A DNA stretch of 64,000 nt from assembly GCF_005145045.1 (NCBI RefSeq), contig NZ_CP039694.1:62001-126000 (forward strand). The letters run 5' to 3'. Origin of the DNA: Agrobacterium larrymoorei (GTDB lineage Bacteria; Pseudomonadota; Alphaproteobacteria; Rhizobiales; Rhizobiaceae). Positions 47,765 through 56,210 of this stretch are shown piece by piece. Each line of letters opens with the position of its first letter. Position 1 is the first letter of the stretch. A program made the position numbers and the translations under genes. The notes beneath the pieces were generated by a model. That model saw only the letters and a program-made list of their open reading frames with translations, did no database searches and was not told the DNA's origin.

Positions 47765-48349
47765 TCAGGTTTTTTTGCGCGATCTGCGCTTCCATTTCGC
47801 AGCCAGAGCCTCGACGTTTTTGCCGAGATTTCTTGCATCGACCTGGCTGGGGTCGTAGTCTGAACTTCCCCACCATTCGAGCAGTTCTTGATGTCGCTCA
47901 TGGTTGACGTCGGCAATAGCCTCACGGAACTCTTCATAGCCCCAAGGGCCGCCAACATCCTCTGGCGGGCACCTTCCGACAGCCTCGAGAAGGAAAGGAT
48001 CATCAAAGCCGGGGGTAGCCGGAAAGGTCTTTTCGATTTTCACTGTGTGCGTCCAGCCGTCACCGAAGTCATAGAGATACTTGAATGACTTCGCGCCGAT
48101 ATCTTCGATGGCGGCAAGAAGCGTTTCCTTGCGAGCATCAATGGGGTCATCAAAGCCGCCATCAGGCACGCCGAATCCGATGTCACGGATCCTGAACTCA
48201 TAGAGATGACTGTTGGTCCAGCCGAAAGCCTGCTGGAGAACATCATGAAGCCGGTCGAGCCGAATGCGGAACGGCACGACAACGCGCCGCATCACCAAGG
48301 GATCAACGTCATCGAGCGTGATCTTCAAGCGAACGAGAGGACCTGCCAT
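47765..48349 (-). CDS. Plasmid pRiA4b ORF-3 family protein, IS66 passenger
   Basis: The 194-residue protein (VRLKITLDDVDPLVMRRVVVPFRIRLDRLHDVLQQAFGWTNSHLYEF, FKYLYDFGDGWTHTVKIE, EDVGGPWGYEEF) matches the pRiA4b ORF-3 family of unknown function. Its start touches the tnpC stop and its stop lies 26 bases from the element's end, so it moves with the IS. Confidence 0.9.
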   Translation of the reverse strand: MAGPLVRLKITLDDVDPLVMRRVVVPFRIRLDRLHDVLQQAFGWTNSHLYEFRIRDIGFGVPDGGFDDPIDARKETLLAAIEDIGAKSFKYLYDFGDGWTHTVKIEKTFPATPGFDDPFLLEAVGRCPPEDVGGPWGYEEFREAIADVNHERHQELLEWWGSSDYDPSQVDARNLGKNVEALAAKWKRRSRKKT

Positions 48350-50007
48350 CAGGCCGCCTGCTGCAGAGATTTTGTTGCGGGGTTCCGCCAATTCCAGGGA
48401 AGAAGTTCATCGATCAGGCTGGCAGGATGATCGGCGATGCGGGCGAGAACATCTGCAAGCCAGGTCTGTGGATCAATGCGGTTCATTTTCGCGGTGACGA
48501 TCAGGCTGTACATGGCTGCCGCCCTTTTCCCTCCGCGGTCGGAACCGGCAAATAGCCAGGCTTTTCGTCCAAGGGCCACACCACGCAGAGATCGCTCCGC
48601 GCAATTGTTCGACAGGCAAATCCGGCCGTCGTCGAGGAAGCGGGTGAAGGATTCCCAGCGGTTCAGCATATAGTCAAATGCCTTTGCCAGGTCGTTGTCA
48701 CGCGGCAACCTGGCGCGGTGGTCGCGTATCCATATTTCCATCTCGTCGATCAACGGCTTTGATAATTGCTGGCGGATCGCTTTTCTCTCATCGGCAGTGC
48801 GGCCATTGATCTGGCGTTCGATCTCGAACAGCGCGTCGATCCGCTGCACCATGTTCAAGGCGATTGGTGAGACAACAGCGGCACTTTTACCCTGCCCTTT
48901 TCGGCGCGCATTGGCCTCCAGATCGGCTTGCGCAAAGAATGGCCGCCTGGCATGCGCCCAACACGCCGCTTCATAAATCGGGCCCGGACTTCGATCAGGA
49001 AGATAGAGCTGGCCATAGCCGGTATAGGCGTCCGCCTGAAGGATACCGCTATAATTGGCCAGATGTGCCTGTGGATGTTCGCCGGCCCGGTCCCGGGAAT
49101 AATAGAACATCACCGACGGTGGAGCCGTTCCGCCGAACGGAGCATCGTCCCTGACATAGCTCCATATCCGGCCGGTTGCGGTCTTGCCGAGAGCTAGAAC
49201 CGGCACGGTCGTGTCATCACCGTGGATCCGTTCAGACGCGAACGTATGGCTTTCAATCCGTCGCACCAGCGGGTCAAGGACCTGGCAGCACGCACCAATC
49301 GCGTCTGCTGCAGTCGACAGGCTGATCGGCACACCCTCCAAGGCAAAACGTTCGACCTGGCGATTGAGGGGAATATGCTGGCCGAACTTGTCGCAGAGCA
49401 TCATCGCCAAAAGGCTTGGCCCCGCCCATCCTCTCGGGATGACATGGAAGGGTGCAGGTGCCTGGCTGATCTTCTCGCAGTCACGGCAGGTGAACTTTTC
49501 CCGCACCGTCTGAATGACCTTCCAGCTCCGCGGTACGCTCTCCATCGTTTCGGTGATGTCTTCGCCGAGCTTGCGAAGCCGTTCACCGCCACAGCAACTG
49601 CAGGCAACCGGCCCTGGCACCACAACACGCTCACGCGGCAGATGTTCCGGGAATGGCTTCTTGACCGGCCGCTTGCGCGTAAAGCCGGTGACCGCAATCG
49701 CAGATGCTGCAGCAACGGCCATTTCGGCGGCAAGCTCATCTTCGGTCGCCGTCGCTTCGGCGTCCTCCAGCATCAGCTCCATCTGCGCAATCAGCCGCGC
49801 CGTCCGTTCCGACTTCTGACCGCGAAGCTCCCGTTGCAGCTTTTCGATATAGACTTTCTGGCGAAGAATGATGGCCTGATCGTCGGCCTCCTTGGCCTTG
49901 GCAACAGCCAATTCGGCCAAAGCAGCAGCACGCTCCGCCCGCGCTGTCGCCAATTCTGCTTCAAGAGCAGCAGCATGATCGCGGTGATTTTCGAAGCCCG
50001 GTTCCAT
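48349..50007 (-). CDS. tnpC: IS66-family transposase TnpC
   Basis: The 552-residue DDE transposase has an N-terminal coiled coil, a CxxC zinc-finger-like segment (CSCCGG), HGDDTTVPVL and QADAYTGY motifs, and the C-terminal ISNNCAERSLRG-type segment (LSNNCAERSLRG). It appears intact. Confidence 0.95.
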   Translation of the reverse strand: MEPGFENHRDHAAALEAELATARAERAAALAELAVAKAKEADDQAIILRQKVYIEKLQRELRGQKSERTARLIAQMELMLEDAEATATEDELAAEMAVAAASAIAVTGFTRKRPVKKPFPEHLPRERVVVPGPVACSCCGGERLRKLGEDITETMESVPRSWKVIQTVREKFTCRDCEKISQAPAPFHVIPRGWAGPSLLAMMLCDKFGQHIPLNRQVERFALEGVPISLSTAADAIGACCQVLDPLVRRIESHTFASERIHGDDTTVPVLALGKTATGRIWSYVRDDAPFGGTAPPSVMFYYSRDRAGEHPQAHLANYSGILQADAYTGYGQLYLPDRSPGPIYEAACWAHARRPFFAQADLEANARRKGQGKSAAVVSPIALNMVQRIDALFEIERQINGRTADERKAIRQQLSKPLIDEMEIWIRDHRARLPRDNDLAKAFDYMLNRWESFTRFLDDGRICLSNNCAERSLRGVALGRKAWLFAGSDRGGKRAAAMYSLIVTAKMNRIDPQTWLADVLARIADHPASLIDELLPWNWRNPATKSLQQAA

Positions 50008-50085
50008 GCTCGAAGTGAATCACAAAACCCCTGATTTGCACAGCTTTTCTTGATGGCAATGGCGGCAAATCCTCGCCAAAATTCG

Positions 50086-50433
50086 CTATCCAGCGCTCGT
50101 CGGACGCCATGTCTGCTGCGGGTTTCGCCAGTCAATTCCCTCAAGCAAGTAGGACATCTGGCCAGCCGTCAGCGCAATCGCTCCGCCCTCAGTCACCGGC
50201 CAAATAAAACGGCCACGCTCGAGCCGCTTTGCGTACAGCGAAAGCCCAATTCCGTCATGCCAAAGAGCCTTGATCAGCCGGCCGCTTTTACCGCGGAAAA
50301 CAAAAACGTCCCCCTTGAACGGATCACGACCAAGACCTTCCTGCACGATCAGAGCAAGACCCTGCATTCCCTTGCGCATATCGCAATGGCCGCTCGCAAT
50401 CCAAACCCGCACGCTCGAACTGATCGGGATCAT
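50086..50433 (-). CDS. tnpB: IS66 accessory protein TnpB
   Basis: The 115-residue protein (VRVWIASGHCDMRKGMQGLALIVQE, GDVFVFRGKSGRLIKALWHDGIGLSLYAKRLERG) is a typical IS66 Orf2. It overlaps tnpA by four bases. Confidence 0.95.
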   Translation of the reverse strand: MIPISSSVRVWIASGHCDMRKGMQGLALIVQEGLGRDPFKGDVFVFRGKSGRLIKALWHDGIGLSLYAKRLERGRFIWPVTEGGAIALTAGQMSYLLEGIDWRNPQQTWRPTSAG

Positions 50434-50771
50434 TTGAGCGCTCGCATCACTGCAGCGGCAAGATCACAAGGCACGCCGGAGGCAATCCTCACCTTGATAC
50501 AGTTCGCAAAGTCCACAACGATGGTTGCCGCACCACCATCGCCGCCGCTAGAAACATCCAGAACTGTTGCCGGCACAAAAGCAGGCCCATCTTTCACAGT
50601 CAGCGCTTGGCGCCGCCACGTGTAGAGCAGCCCCGTCGAAACATCAAAGCGACGCGCTACCTCCGAGACATTTGCCCCAGGAGCAAATGCTGCCTCCAGA
50701 ATTTCCAGCCGTTGGTCCGGTGACCAACGACGACGCCGTTCTTGACCCGTCAGCAAAATGGCCTGTGCCAT
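50430..50771 (-). CDS. tnpA: IS66 accessory protein TnpA
   Basis: The 113-residue protein has an HTH (RRWSPDQRLEILEAAFAPGANVSEVARRFDVSTGLLYTWRRQ), as in IS66 Orf1. Confidence 0.95.
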   Translation of the reverse strand: MAQAILLTGQERRRRWSPDQRLEILEAAFAPGANVSEVARRFDVSTGLLYTWRRQALTVKDGPAFVPATVLDVSSGGDGGAATIVVDFANCIKVRIASGVPCDLAAAVMRALK

Positions 50772-50862
50772 AGTTCCTCATTGCGCTCTTAAGTCCACTC
50801 TCAAGAGCGCAAAATCACGTTATCGCCAAAAACTCGCAAGGCGGTCCACGCCGGAGGGATAC

Positions 50863-50925
50863 CGTTTATCTTGCTTGCGGTGTGACGGACATCCGCAACG
50901 GGATCGATGGCCTGACAGCGCTGGC
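50863..50925 (+). mobile_element. Older IS66 tnpB, right fragment
   Basis: After the target duplication the frame continues as YLACGVTDIRNGIDGLTALAR, the conserved TnpB core. Joined with 47705-47738 it gives MIAPCANVRVYLACGVTDI. The sequence then degenerates into the IS30 remnant. Confidence 0.75.
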
Positions 50926-50949
50926 GCGATCTTCACTTCGCCAGAAGCT

Positions 50950-51596
50950 TGCGTGCGGGTTCGGTCTTCGCATTCCGGATGTGAGTTCCTGCTGAATCGC
51001 GACTTATGAGCATCCAAAACCAATTTGCATGCCGCATCTGCGCGAGAACTTTCTTGCGAAAAACTTCTGCAGGCGTTCGATAGCCGGGGCACTTGCGCGG
51101 TGTTGCGTTGAGCTGGCTGCAAATTTCTATCAAGTTCGCGTAGGTGACCGGCAGGGGATCGACATCTTTCGAAAGCCACTTCGGACCCGTCGGTTGGTGT
51201 TCTCGACGTTGCCCTTTTGCCATGGTGATTGTGGATCACCACAGAATCAAGTTTGCGTACCGACGCTCGCCTGAAGAAAAAGCCAGCCAGTAAAGTCTGT
51301 TCCCCGGTTGAATGTGATTGATCGGCGGGCGAGAAGGGGCAGGGCTTGGAGTGCACGAACGAGGCCATCCATGACTGGCCGGGATTGCCGGTCGTTGTTG
51401 CGTAAAAAGATTGAGAAGCGGCTGACCCTTTCTACGAGCGATGTCACGGTTGCCTTCCCAAAACTTCTTCCGGCACTGGATCAGATCGCATTCCCAATGG
51501 CCAAATTGTTTGCGCTCGGCAACTGCATCCGGCCGCGGCAATATGTCGACATTTGGACTAAACCGTTGTCCGTGCTTGCGTCTTGCATGTCGTGGT
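50950..51596 (-). pseudogene. IS30-family transposase remnant
   Basis: Minus-strand pieces in different frames read RHARRKHGQRFSPNVD, ERKQFGHWECDLI, SIFLRNNDRQSRPVMDGLVRAL, ITFNRGTDFTGW and LNATPRKCPGYRTPAEVFRKK. These are the ordered blocks of an IS30 transposase lacking its N-terminus and broken by frameshifts. Confidence 0.8.
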
Positions 51597-51618
51597 GGAC
51601 GCCCATCGTGCCTACCGG

Positions 51619-52220
51619 GGATCGGCTATTTTCATATCGATATTGCCGAGGTCCACACGGCAGAACGTCGCCTCTATCTCTTTGTCGCCATTGATCGGAC
51701 GTCCAAATTCGCGTTTGTACAATTGGTTGAGAAGACAACCCGCCGTGTCGCAGGGAACTTCCTGCGGGCTCTGGCGAAGGCAGCGCCATACAAAATCCAC
51801 ATCGTTCTAACCGACAATGGCACCCATTTCACCGACCTAACTGGTGATGGCTGGACGCCTGAAGATATCAATGCCATGCGCCGGGACAATCTGCCATTTC
51901 GCTGCCATTCGTTTGAATTGGCCTGTGCTGATCTCGATATAGAACATCGGCTGACCAAACCTCGACATCCATGGACCAACGGCCAAGTCGAGCGGATGAA
52001 CCGAACTATCAAGGATGCGACAGTGAAACGCTTCCACTACGACAACCACGATCAGCTACGTCATCATCTCAAGGACTTTATCGCTGCCTACAACTTCGGC
52101 CGGCGACTGAAGACCCTTCGAGGCCTCACGCCATACGAATTCATCTGCAAAATCTGGACAACCGAGCCGCAAAGGTTCACGATCAATCCGATCCATCAAA
52201 CCGCGGGACTAAACGTTTAG
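51619..52220 (+). pseudogene. IS481-family transposase, N-terminally truncated
   Basis: The frame reads GYFHIDIAEVHTAERRLYLFVAIDRTSKFAFVQL, VLTDNGTHFTDL, HPWTNGQVERMNRTIK and ends TPYEFICKIW, the C-terminal catalytic two-thirds of an IS481-type DDE transposase. The N-terminal HTH part is missing at the IS30 junction. The stop is nine bases before the T-DNA left border. Confidence 0.8.
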
Positions 52221-52229
52221 CGGCGAGGG

Positions 52230-52254
52230 CGGCAGGATATATTATAATGTAAAT
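52230..52254 (+). other. T-DNA left border repeat
   Basis: The 25 bases begin CGGCAGGATATATT and end TGTAAAT. They match the nopaline-type border (TGGCAGGATATATT...TGTAAAC) at 20 of 25 positions, including the VirD2 cleavage core. Confidence 0.93.
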
Positions 52255-52920
52255 CATGATTCCTTGATTGGTGCCATCAGATAATAAGGAAAATGGGGCC
52301 ACTTGATTTTGATTGCCTCACAGTTTTTCCCATCTGATAATTAATGTCTTCAACGATGTTCGAGGTATTTTTCGGGGCAGGGTTCGACTGCGTTTTTTCT
52401 ATCTCCCCTGGCTACCGGTTCATCTCGGCACATGTTCCCTATTCCACTTCCGAATCGACATGACTGGGTCTCGCATTCAGAATGTGGTGCTCCCAATTGT
52501 GAGGGGACTTTCTACTTTATTTCGAGTGCCAATGTACTCAGAATGTTATGACCGTCTTGTGCCGTTCAATTTTTTGCCAAGCTCGATATCTTTCGGCAGC
52601 GTTATAAAGGAGACGTAGATATTGATAATCGTAGATTTTTACTTCTCAGTTAGTAAATCTAGATGGAGGTGTTCAATTTTCCAATAATACATTAAACTCT
52701 ATTTTGGAAACATAATTTGTATATAGATTTAGATACACAAATCCGCAGGCTTTATTCGAACTTAAAACAAATATATTACACGAAAGACAATACATTTTAT
52801 TGTACGTGCACAGCACAGATATTAACACGATAGCTATTGCATCAAACTTATGCTATGACACATTCAAACGATTAATATTGCAAGCATATGCGGATGGCGC
52901 GCGCCGGCGGAACTCGATGC
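52255..52920. other. AT-rich T-DNA left segment
   Basis: No intact gene is supported. On the minus strand, 52313-52625 shows protein-like stretches such as FITLPKDIELGKKLNGTRRS broken by stops, possibly a decayed T-DNA gene. The stretch 52620-52880 is very AT-rich and contains minus-strand AATAAA signals for the acs-like gene. Confidence 0.4.
52751..52801 (-). terminator. Plant-type polyadenylation signals of the acs-like gene
   Basis: Minus-strand AATAAA hexamers lie at 52796-52801 and 52751-52756, about 120-170 bases after the stop codon, in very AT-rich DNA. Confidence 0.55.
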
Positions 52921-54171
52921 TCAGGCAGTTTCAAGGTGGGGCGTTCTGAAATTGACTTGGTGGGCAAAACCATATGCCTCCCAAGCAAGATAGGATATAT
53001 CGTCTTCAGATCGATCAGAAATTATTATATCGCATTTCTTATTGCCAGGTGTTGCACGACCTCTCCGGATATATTTCTGCTCATGGTTTTCCCATTCATT
53101 GCCTAGTCCATCGCCAAAGCCAAAGTTGAAAAACTTGAGCCTGCCTCGCACGTTGCTGGCGTAGTCGTAGGTGCGAGTGTTGTTGACTAGTTTGAGGTGG
53201 GGGTACAAACTCTTCAAGTAACCATCATCCGATCTGATGTACTCTCCTAGCCGCTCTGCTGCTTGATTTGCTCTAAAAGCGTTCCAGGCCGCAGAAGGAG
53301 AATTTTCACCTAGCATCTCGTAGCTGATTGAAGTGTAAATAGTATTCACTGCTACAAGACGAAGGCCTTTTCTTGCCACAGCATCTATCCAAGTTTCGCC
53401 CGCAGTAAAAAGGGCGTCTTCGTCATAAGGGGCGCGGCGCCCTTGATGAAGTGCCAGCGCCGACAACTCCTCACCAAAAATCACAGGCATGAGTGCAACG
53501 TTTTCCATCCAGTCACTGCGAGGAGCGAGTACTTCAATCTCTTGTACAATAGTTTCAGGATCGCGATAATTGAAGGTATAGAAGTTTACGACAACATTCT
53601 GCGAGTACTCTGGATGGTAGCTGATCCACCGAACGAAGTAAGGGAGTTCGTCCTCACGGACGTCCACAAAGAAGGTCACGTAAGGGTTGGCTGCTAAAGC
53701 AGAGGCCAAGATTTCTTCAATTGTTTGGATAGTGTCGTTAGTCACTACGAAGTTGTTCTCCGAAACTTCACCATCCTCAATTTCCCGAATTATCACTGGT
53801 AGCCCCACAAGCTCCGTAGAGTGGAACTCCCTAACAAACTTATTTTCAACCTGTGCGACCCTCCAAGGAGTGAAATCATGGCAAGCTATGAAAACACCAT
53901 CACACGTCATGGCTGCATCAAGTTCGATAAGATGACGGTCGTGCCCAATAGCATTGTGGATTGAGGTGTGAGTACACTCTTGTATTCCAGCGCCGAAATT
54001 GTAGATTCCGCGGTGTTCAACTACTTGGATGGCCAGATCAGGATCGCTTAAATGCTGGAGGAAGTTCGGAACGGAGTGTCTCCGAAGGAGGTCGTCGATT
54101 GACTCCCCTGAAGGTAAATTCCAGCTAATATGGTAAGATTTCCATGAGGTACCATCTACTTCAAATGGCAC
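52921..54171 (-). CDS. acs: Agrocinopine-synthase-like enzyme (GDPD fold)
   Basis: The ~416-residue protein has a GDPD-like active site: EHRG at residues 52-55, IQECT at 63-67, ELDA at 83-86 and CHDF at 97-100. T-DNA agrocinopine synthases use this fold to make sugar phosphodiesters in plant cells (known), and size and location fit. Substrates here are unknown. The first in-frame start is GTG at 54171; no in-frame ATG exists near it. An ATG in good plant context lies upstream at 54250 in another frame, so a short intron, a frameshift or non-ATG initiation must be considered. It is transcribed away from otsA. Confidence 0.75.
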   Translation of the reverse strand: MPFEVDGTSWKSYHISWNLPSGESIDDLLRRHSVPNFLQHLSDPDLAIQVVEHRGIYNFGAGIQECTHTSIHNAIGHDRHLIELDAAMTCDGVFIACHDFTPWRVAQVENKFVREFHSTELVGLPVIIREIEDGEVSENNFVVTNDTIQTIEEILASALAANPYVTFFVDVREDELPYFVRWISYHPEYSQNVVVNFYTFNYRDPETIVQEIEVLAPRSDWMENVALMPVIFGEELSALALHQGRRAPYDEDALFTAGETWIDAVARKGLRLVAVNTIYTSISYEMLGENSPSAAWNAFRANQAAERLGEYIRSDDGYLKSLYPHLKLVNNTRTYDYASNVRGRLKFFNFGFGDGLGNEWENHEQKYIRRGRATPGNKKCDIIISDRSEDDISYLAWEAYGFAHQVNFRTPHLETA

Positions 54172-54186
54172 ACGCTGAGCTAGAAC

Positions 54187-54244
54187 CTGCAGTTGGATAT
54201 GTCAGTAAGTAACTATCGATTAATCCCAAATAAAATGAGAATAC
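54187..54244 (-). other. Putative 58-nt intron at the acs 5' end
   Basis: On the minus strand, ATGGTG at 54250-54245 is followed by a GTATTC donor. A CTGAC-type branch sequence lies about 17 bases before a TATCCAACTGCAG acceptor. Removing 58 bases would give MVVLAQRVPFEVDG, joining the upstream ATG in frame to the enzyme. The length is short for plants, so this is tentative. Confidence 0.3.
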
Positions 54245-54306
54245 CACCATTTTTGCTTCAAGATTCTGTGCTACCGTGTGGGAGTAAAACTTTAATTGCG
54301 GACTTC

Positions 54307-54314
54307 AATATATC
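54307..54314 (-). promoter_or_regulatory. TATA-like box of the acs-like gene
   Basis: Minus-strand GATATATT lies about 57 bases upstream of the ATG at 54250, at a spacing suitable for a plant TATA box. Confidence 0.4.
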
Positions 54315-54415
54315 TCTGGATTCTCGTAGTACGTAGGCGATGACATCCAGCAGAAAAGGACGTCATATTGATTTGATTTTTCATAGTGTCTTCTGCCTGA
54401 TTTCACTTTCGTAGC

Positions 54416-54435
54416 TGGCGTAAGTGCTTACCTCA
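54416..54435. promoter_or_regulatory. ocs-element-like palindromic enhancer
   Basis: TGGCGTAAGTGCTTACCTCA matches the 20-base ocs element (core ACGTAAGCGCTTACGT) at 17 of 20 positions. ocs elements bind plant TGA-type bZIP factors and drive T-DNA opine genes. It lies between the divergent acs-like and otsA genes and could serve both. Confidence 0.75.
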
Positions 54436-54664
54436 TCATTGAAAATGATTCGCTATTGGTGGGAAGCATACTCATTGAACTATCATCTCACGTACGACGC
54501 GCACTTTGAAGGTCCCACGCAGCGACTTTTACTAGCTTCTTAATCTGTTCAAACACCTGCTCAATAACGCTGTCTACTTTAAGGGGGGTGAAAGCAACGC
54601 GCACTATAGTCCAATGGGCAAATAAAATATTCGCAATGTCAGGCGCATTCAAATTTCATGAATG

Positions 54665-54672
54665 TATAAATA
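54665..54672 (+). promoter_or_regulatory. TATA box of otsA
   Basis: TATAAATA, a consensus plant TATA box, lies 63 bases upstream of the otsA ATG. No convincing bacterial ribosome-binding site precedes that ATG, which is consistent with expression in plants. Confidence 0.65.
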
Positions 54673-54734
54673 TCATTAGGTCTAGTGCAAAAATTCAATT
54701 TCACTCTGATAGTGAAATATAAAAAACTCGAATT

Positions 54735-56210
54735 ATGAAGTGCATAAGGCCCCAAAATAGACATATTTCATCTACGCCTAATTGTTCAAAATGCTGTGCA
54801 TTGACGGAGCATGAGTTTCCAGGATGCACGGCCGACCCAATCAATACGCAGGGTCGTCTGATCGTAGTTTCCAACAGAATTAGCCATGATGTATCTCCTG
54901 GCAACAATTCAGGCGGGTTGGCTGTCGCCGTGAATGCTGCTTTGAGGTTGAAGGGCGGCATCTGGATGGGCTGGTCGGGAACAACTGACGCGGAAGCTAC
55001 ATCAACAAAAATAACTCCAGAGGGGAACGTAACGTACGTCGAAGTTGACCTCACCGTCGCCGACGTCCGGGACTATTACAACGGGTTTTCCAATCGGACC
55101 CTTTGGCCTCTTTTTCACTCTTTGAAGGATCGTGCGATTCTTAACGAAGATTATGAGGAGGCCTACTGGCGGGTGAACGCCACCTTTGCGGAAATACTTT
55201 TTCCTTTGTGCCGTCCGGATGATGCAGTATGGGTCCAAGATTACCACCTAATTCCGCTGGCTGGAGAACTAAGGAAGCTAGGCTTCATCGGGCGTGTCGG
55301 TTTTTTTTTACATGTCCCGTGGCCGACGTTCGGAGTGCTTCGTGACGTGCCTGTACACAAGCTTTTGCTCAAAGCAATGTCCAGCTATGATGTGATAGGC
55401 TTTCAAACCCCCAATGATTTGAGCAATTTTCATGAGGCTGTGAATTGCAATAAAGGTGAAAAACTCGAGAATGACGTTGTTATCTTGTTTGGGCGGAGGA
55501 TCAAACTCGGTGCGTACGCTATCTCCATTGAAACCCTGAATTTCGCGAAGTCCGCTGCGGCTGCGGTGAAGCAGCCGTCGATGCGACAAATGGTGGAAAG
55601 CTTGCAGGGGCAGAAGCTCATTATAGCAGTTGACCGCCTTGACTACACGAAGGGCATCCTGGAGCGTGTGGCGGCATACCGAAAGTTTCTTAAAGATAAC
55701 CCTTCGTATCTCAGGAAAGTGACCTATCTCCAGATTGCTCCCATGTCCCGCTCCACCGTTCCGGAATATCAACAATTGCAAGTGGCGGTCGCGGAAGCGG
55801 TCGGCAAGGCAAATGGCGCAATCGGGACGGTGGACTGGACACCTCTTCGCTACATCAATTCTGGTGCGTCCAGAGATGAGCTTGGCGCCCTTTTCAGGTT
55901 GGCGAGGGTTGGATTCGTAACACCGATCAGGGATGGCATGAACCTCGTGGCGAAGGAATATATTGCAGCGCAAGCCGCGGCCGACCCTGGCGTTTTAATC
56001 ATTTCTCGGTTTGCTGGCGCCGCGCAAGAGCTTTCTGCGGGTATTATTGTAGATCCACGAAATATTCAAAGTATGGCTCAGGCGATTGCAGACGCGTTAG
56101 AAATGCCGCTTACCGAGCGTAAAGATCGTTGGGGGAATATGATGAACAGGCTGTTGGAACACGATATCAACTACTGGACCAATACGTATCTTGCTGACTT
56201 ATTTATATAA
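54735..56210 (+). CDS. otsA: Trehalose-6-phosphate synthase on the T-DNA
   Basis: The 491-residue GT20 enzyme should make trehalose-6-phosphate from UDP-glucose and glucose-6-phosphate. The Arg of VVSNR, the YY/LW pair, QDYH (D169), LHVPWP (H193), DRLDYTKG (R301, K306) and RDGMNLVAKE (D400) match E. coli OtsA active-site residues at a constant offset of about 39. This shows an intact enzyme plus a ~39-residue N-terminal extension (MKCIRPQNRH..., four Cys) absent from normal OtsA. It lies inside the T-DNA with a plant TATA box and AATAAA, so expression in plant cells is likely. The product could feed opine synthesis or act as the plant sugar signal T6P (inference). Confidence 0.92.
   Translation: MKCIRPQNRHISSTPNCSKCCALTEHEFPGCTADPINTQGRLIVVSNRISHDVSPGNNSGGLAVAVNAALRLKGGIWMGWSGTTDAEATSTKITPEGNVTYVEVDLTVADVRDYYNGFSNRTLWPLFHSLKDRAILNEDYEEAYWRVNATFAEILFPLCRPDDAVWVQDYHLIPLAGELRKLGFIGRVGFFLHVPWPTFGVLRDVPVHKLLLKAMSSYDVIGFQTPNDLSNFHEAVNCNKGEKLENDVVILFGRRIKLGAYAISIETLNFAKSAAAAVKQPSMRQMVESLQGQKLIIAVDRLDYTKGILERVAAYRKFLKDNPSYLRKVTYLQIAPMSRSTVPEYQQLQVAVAEAVGKANGAIGTVDWTPLRYINSGASRDELGALFRLARVGFVTPIRDGMNLVAKEYIAAQAAADPGVLIISRFAGAAQELSAGIIVDPRNIQSMAQAIADALEMPLTERKDRWGNMMNRLLEHDINYWTNTYLADLFI

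Larger units (their letters stand above)
47739..50862 (-). mobile_element. Complete IS66-family element with passenger gene
   Basis: The ends are imperfect 22-base inverted repeats (47739-47760 and 50841-50862; 16 of 22 match, starting GTA and ending GGACCGC). They are flanked by the exact 8-bp duplication CGTTTATC. It carries tnpA, tnpB and tnpC on the minus strand plus a pRiA4b ORF-3-type gene. It inserted in the tnpB of an older IS66. Confidence 0.93.

Noticed and set aside
52313..52618. 101-codon plus-strand frame near the left border
   Set aside because: It has no recognisable motifs and the opposite strand looks more protein-like, so it was not called as a gene.
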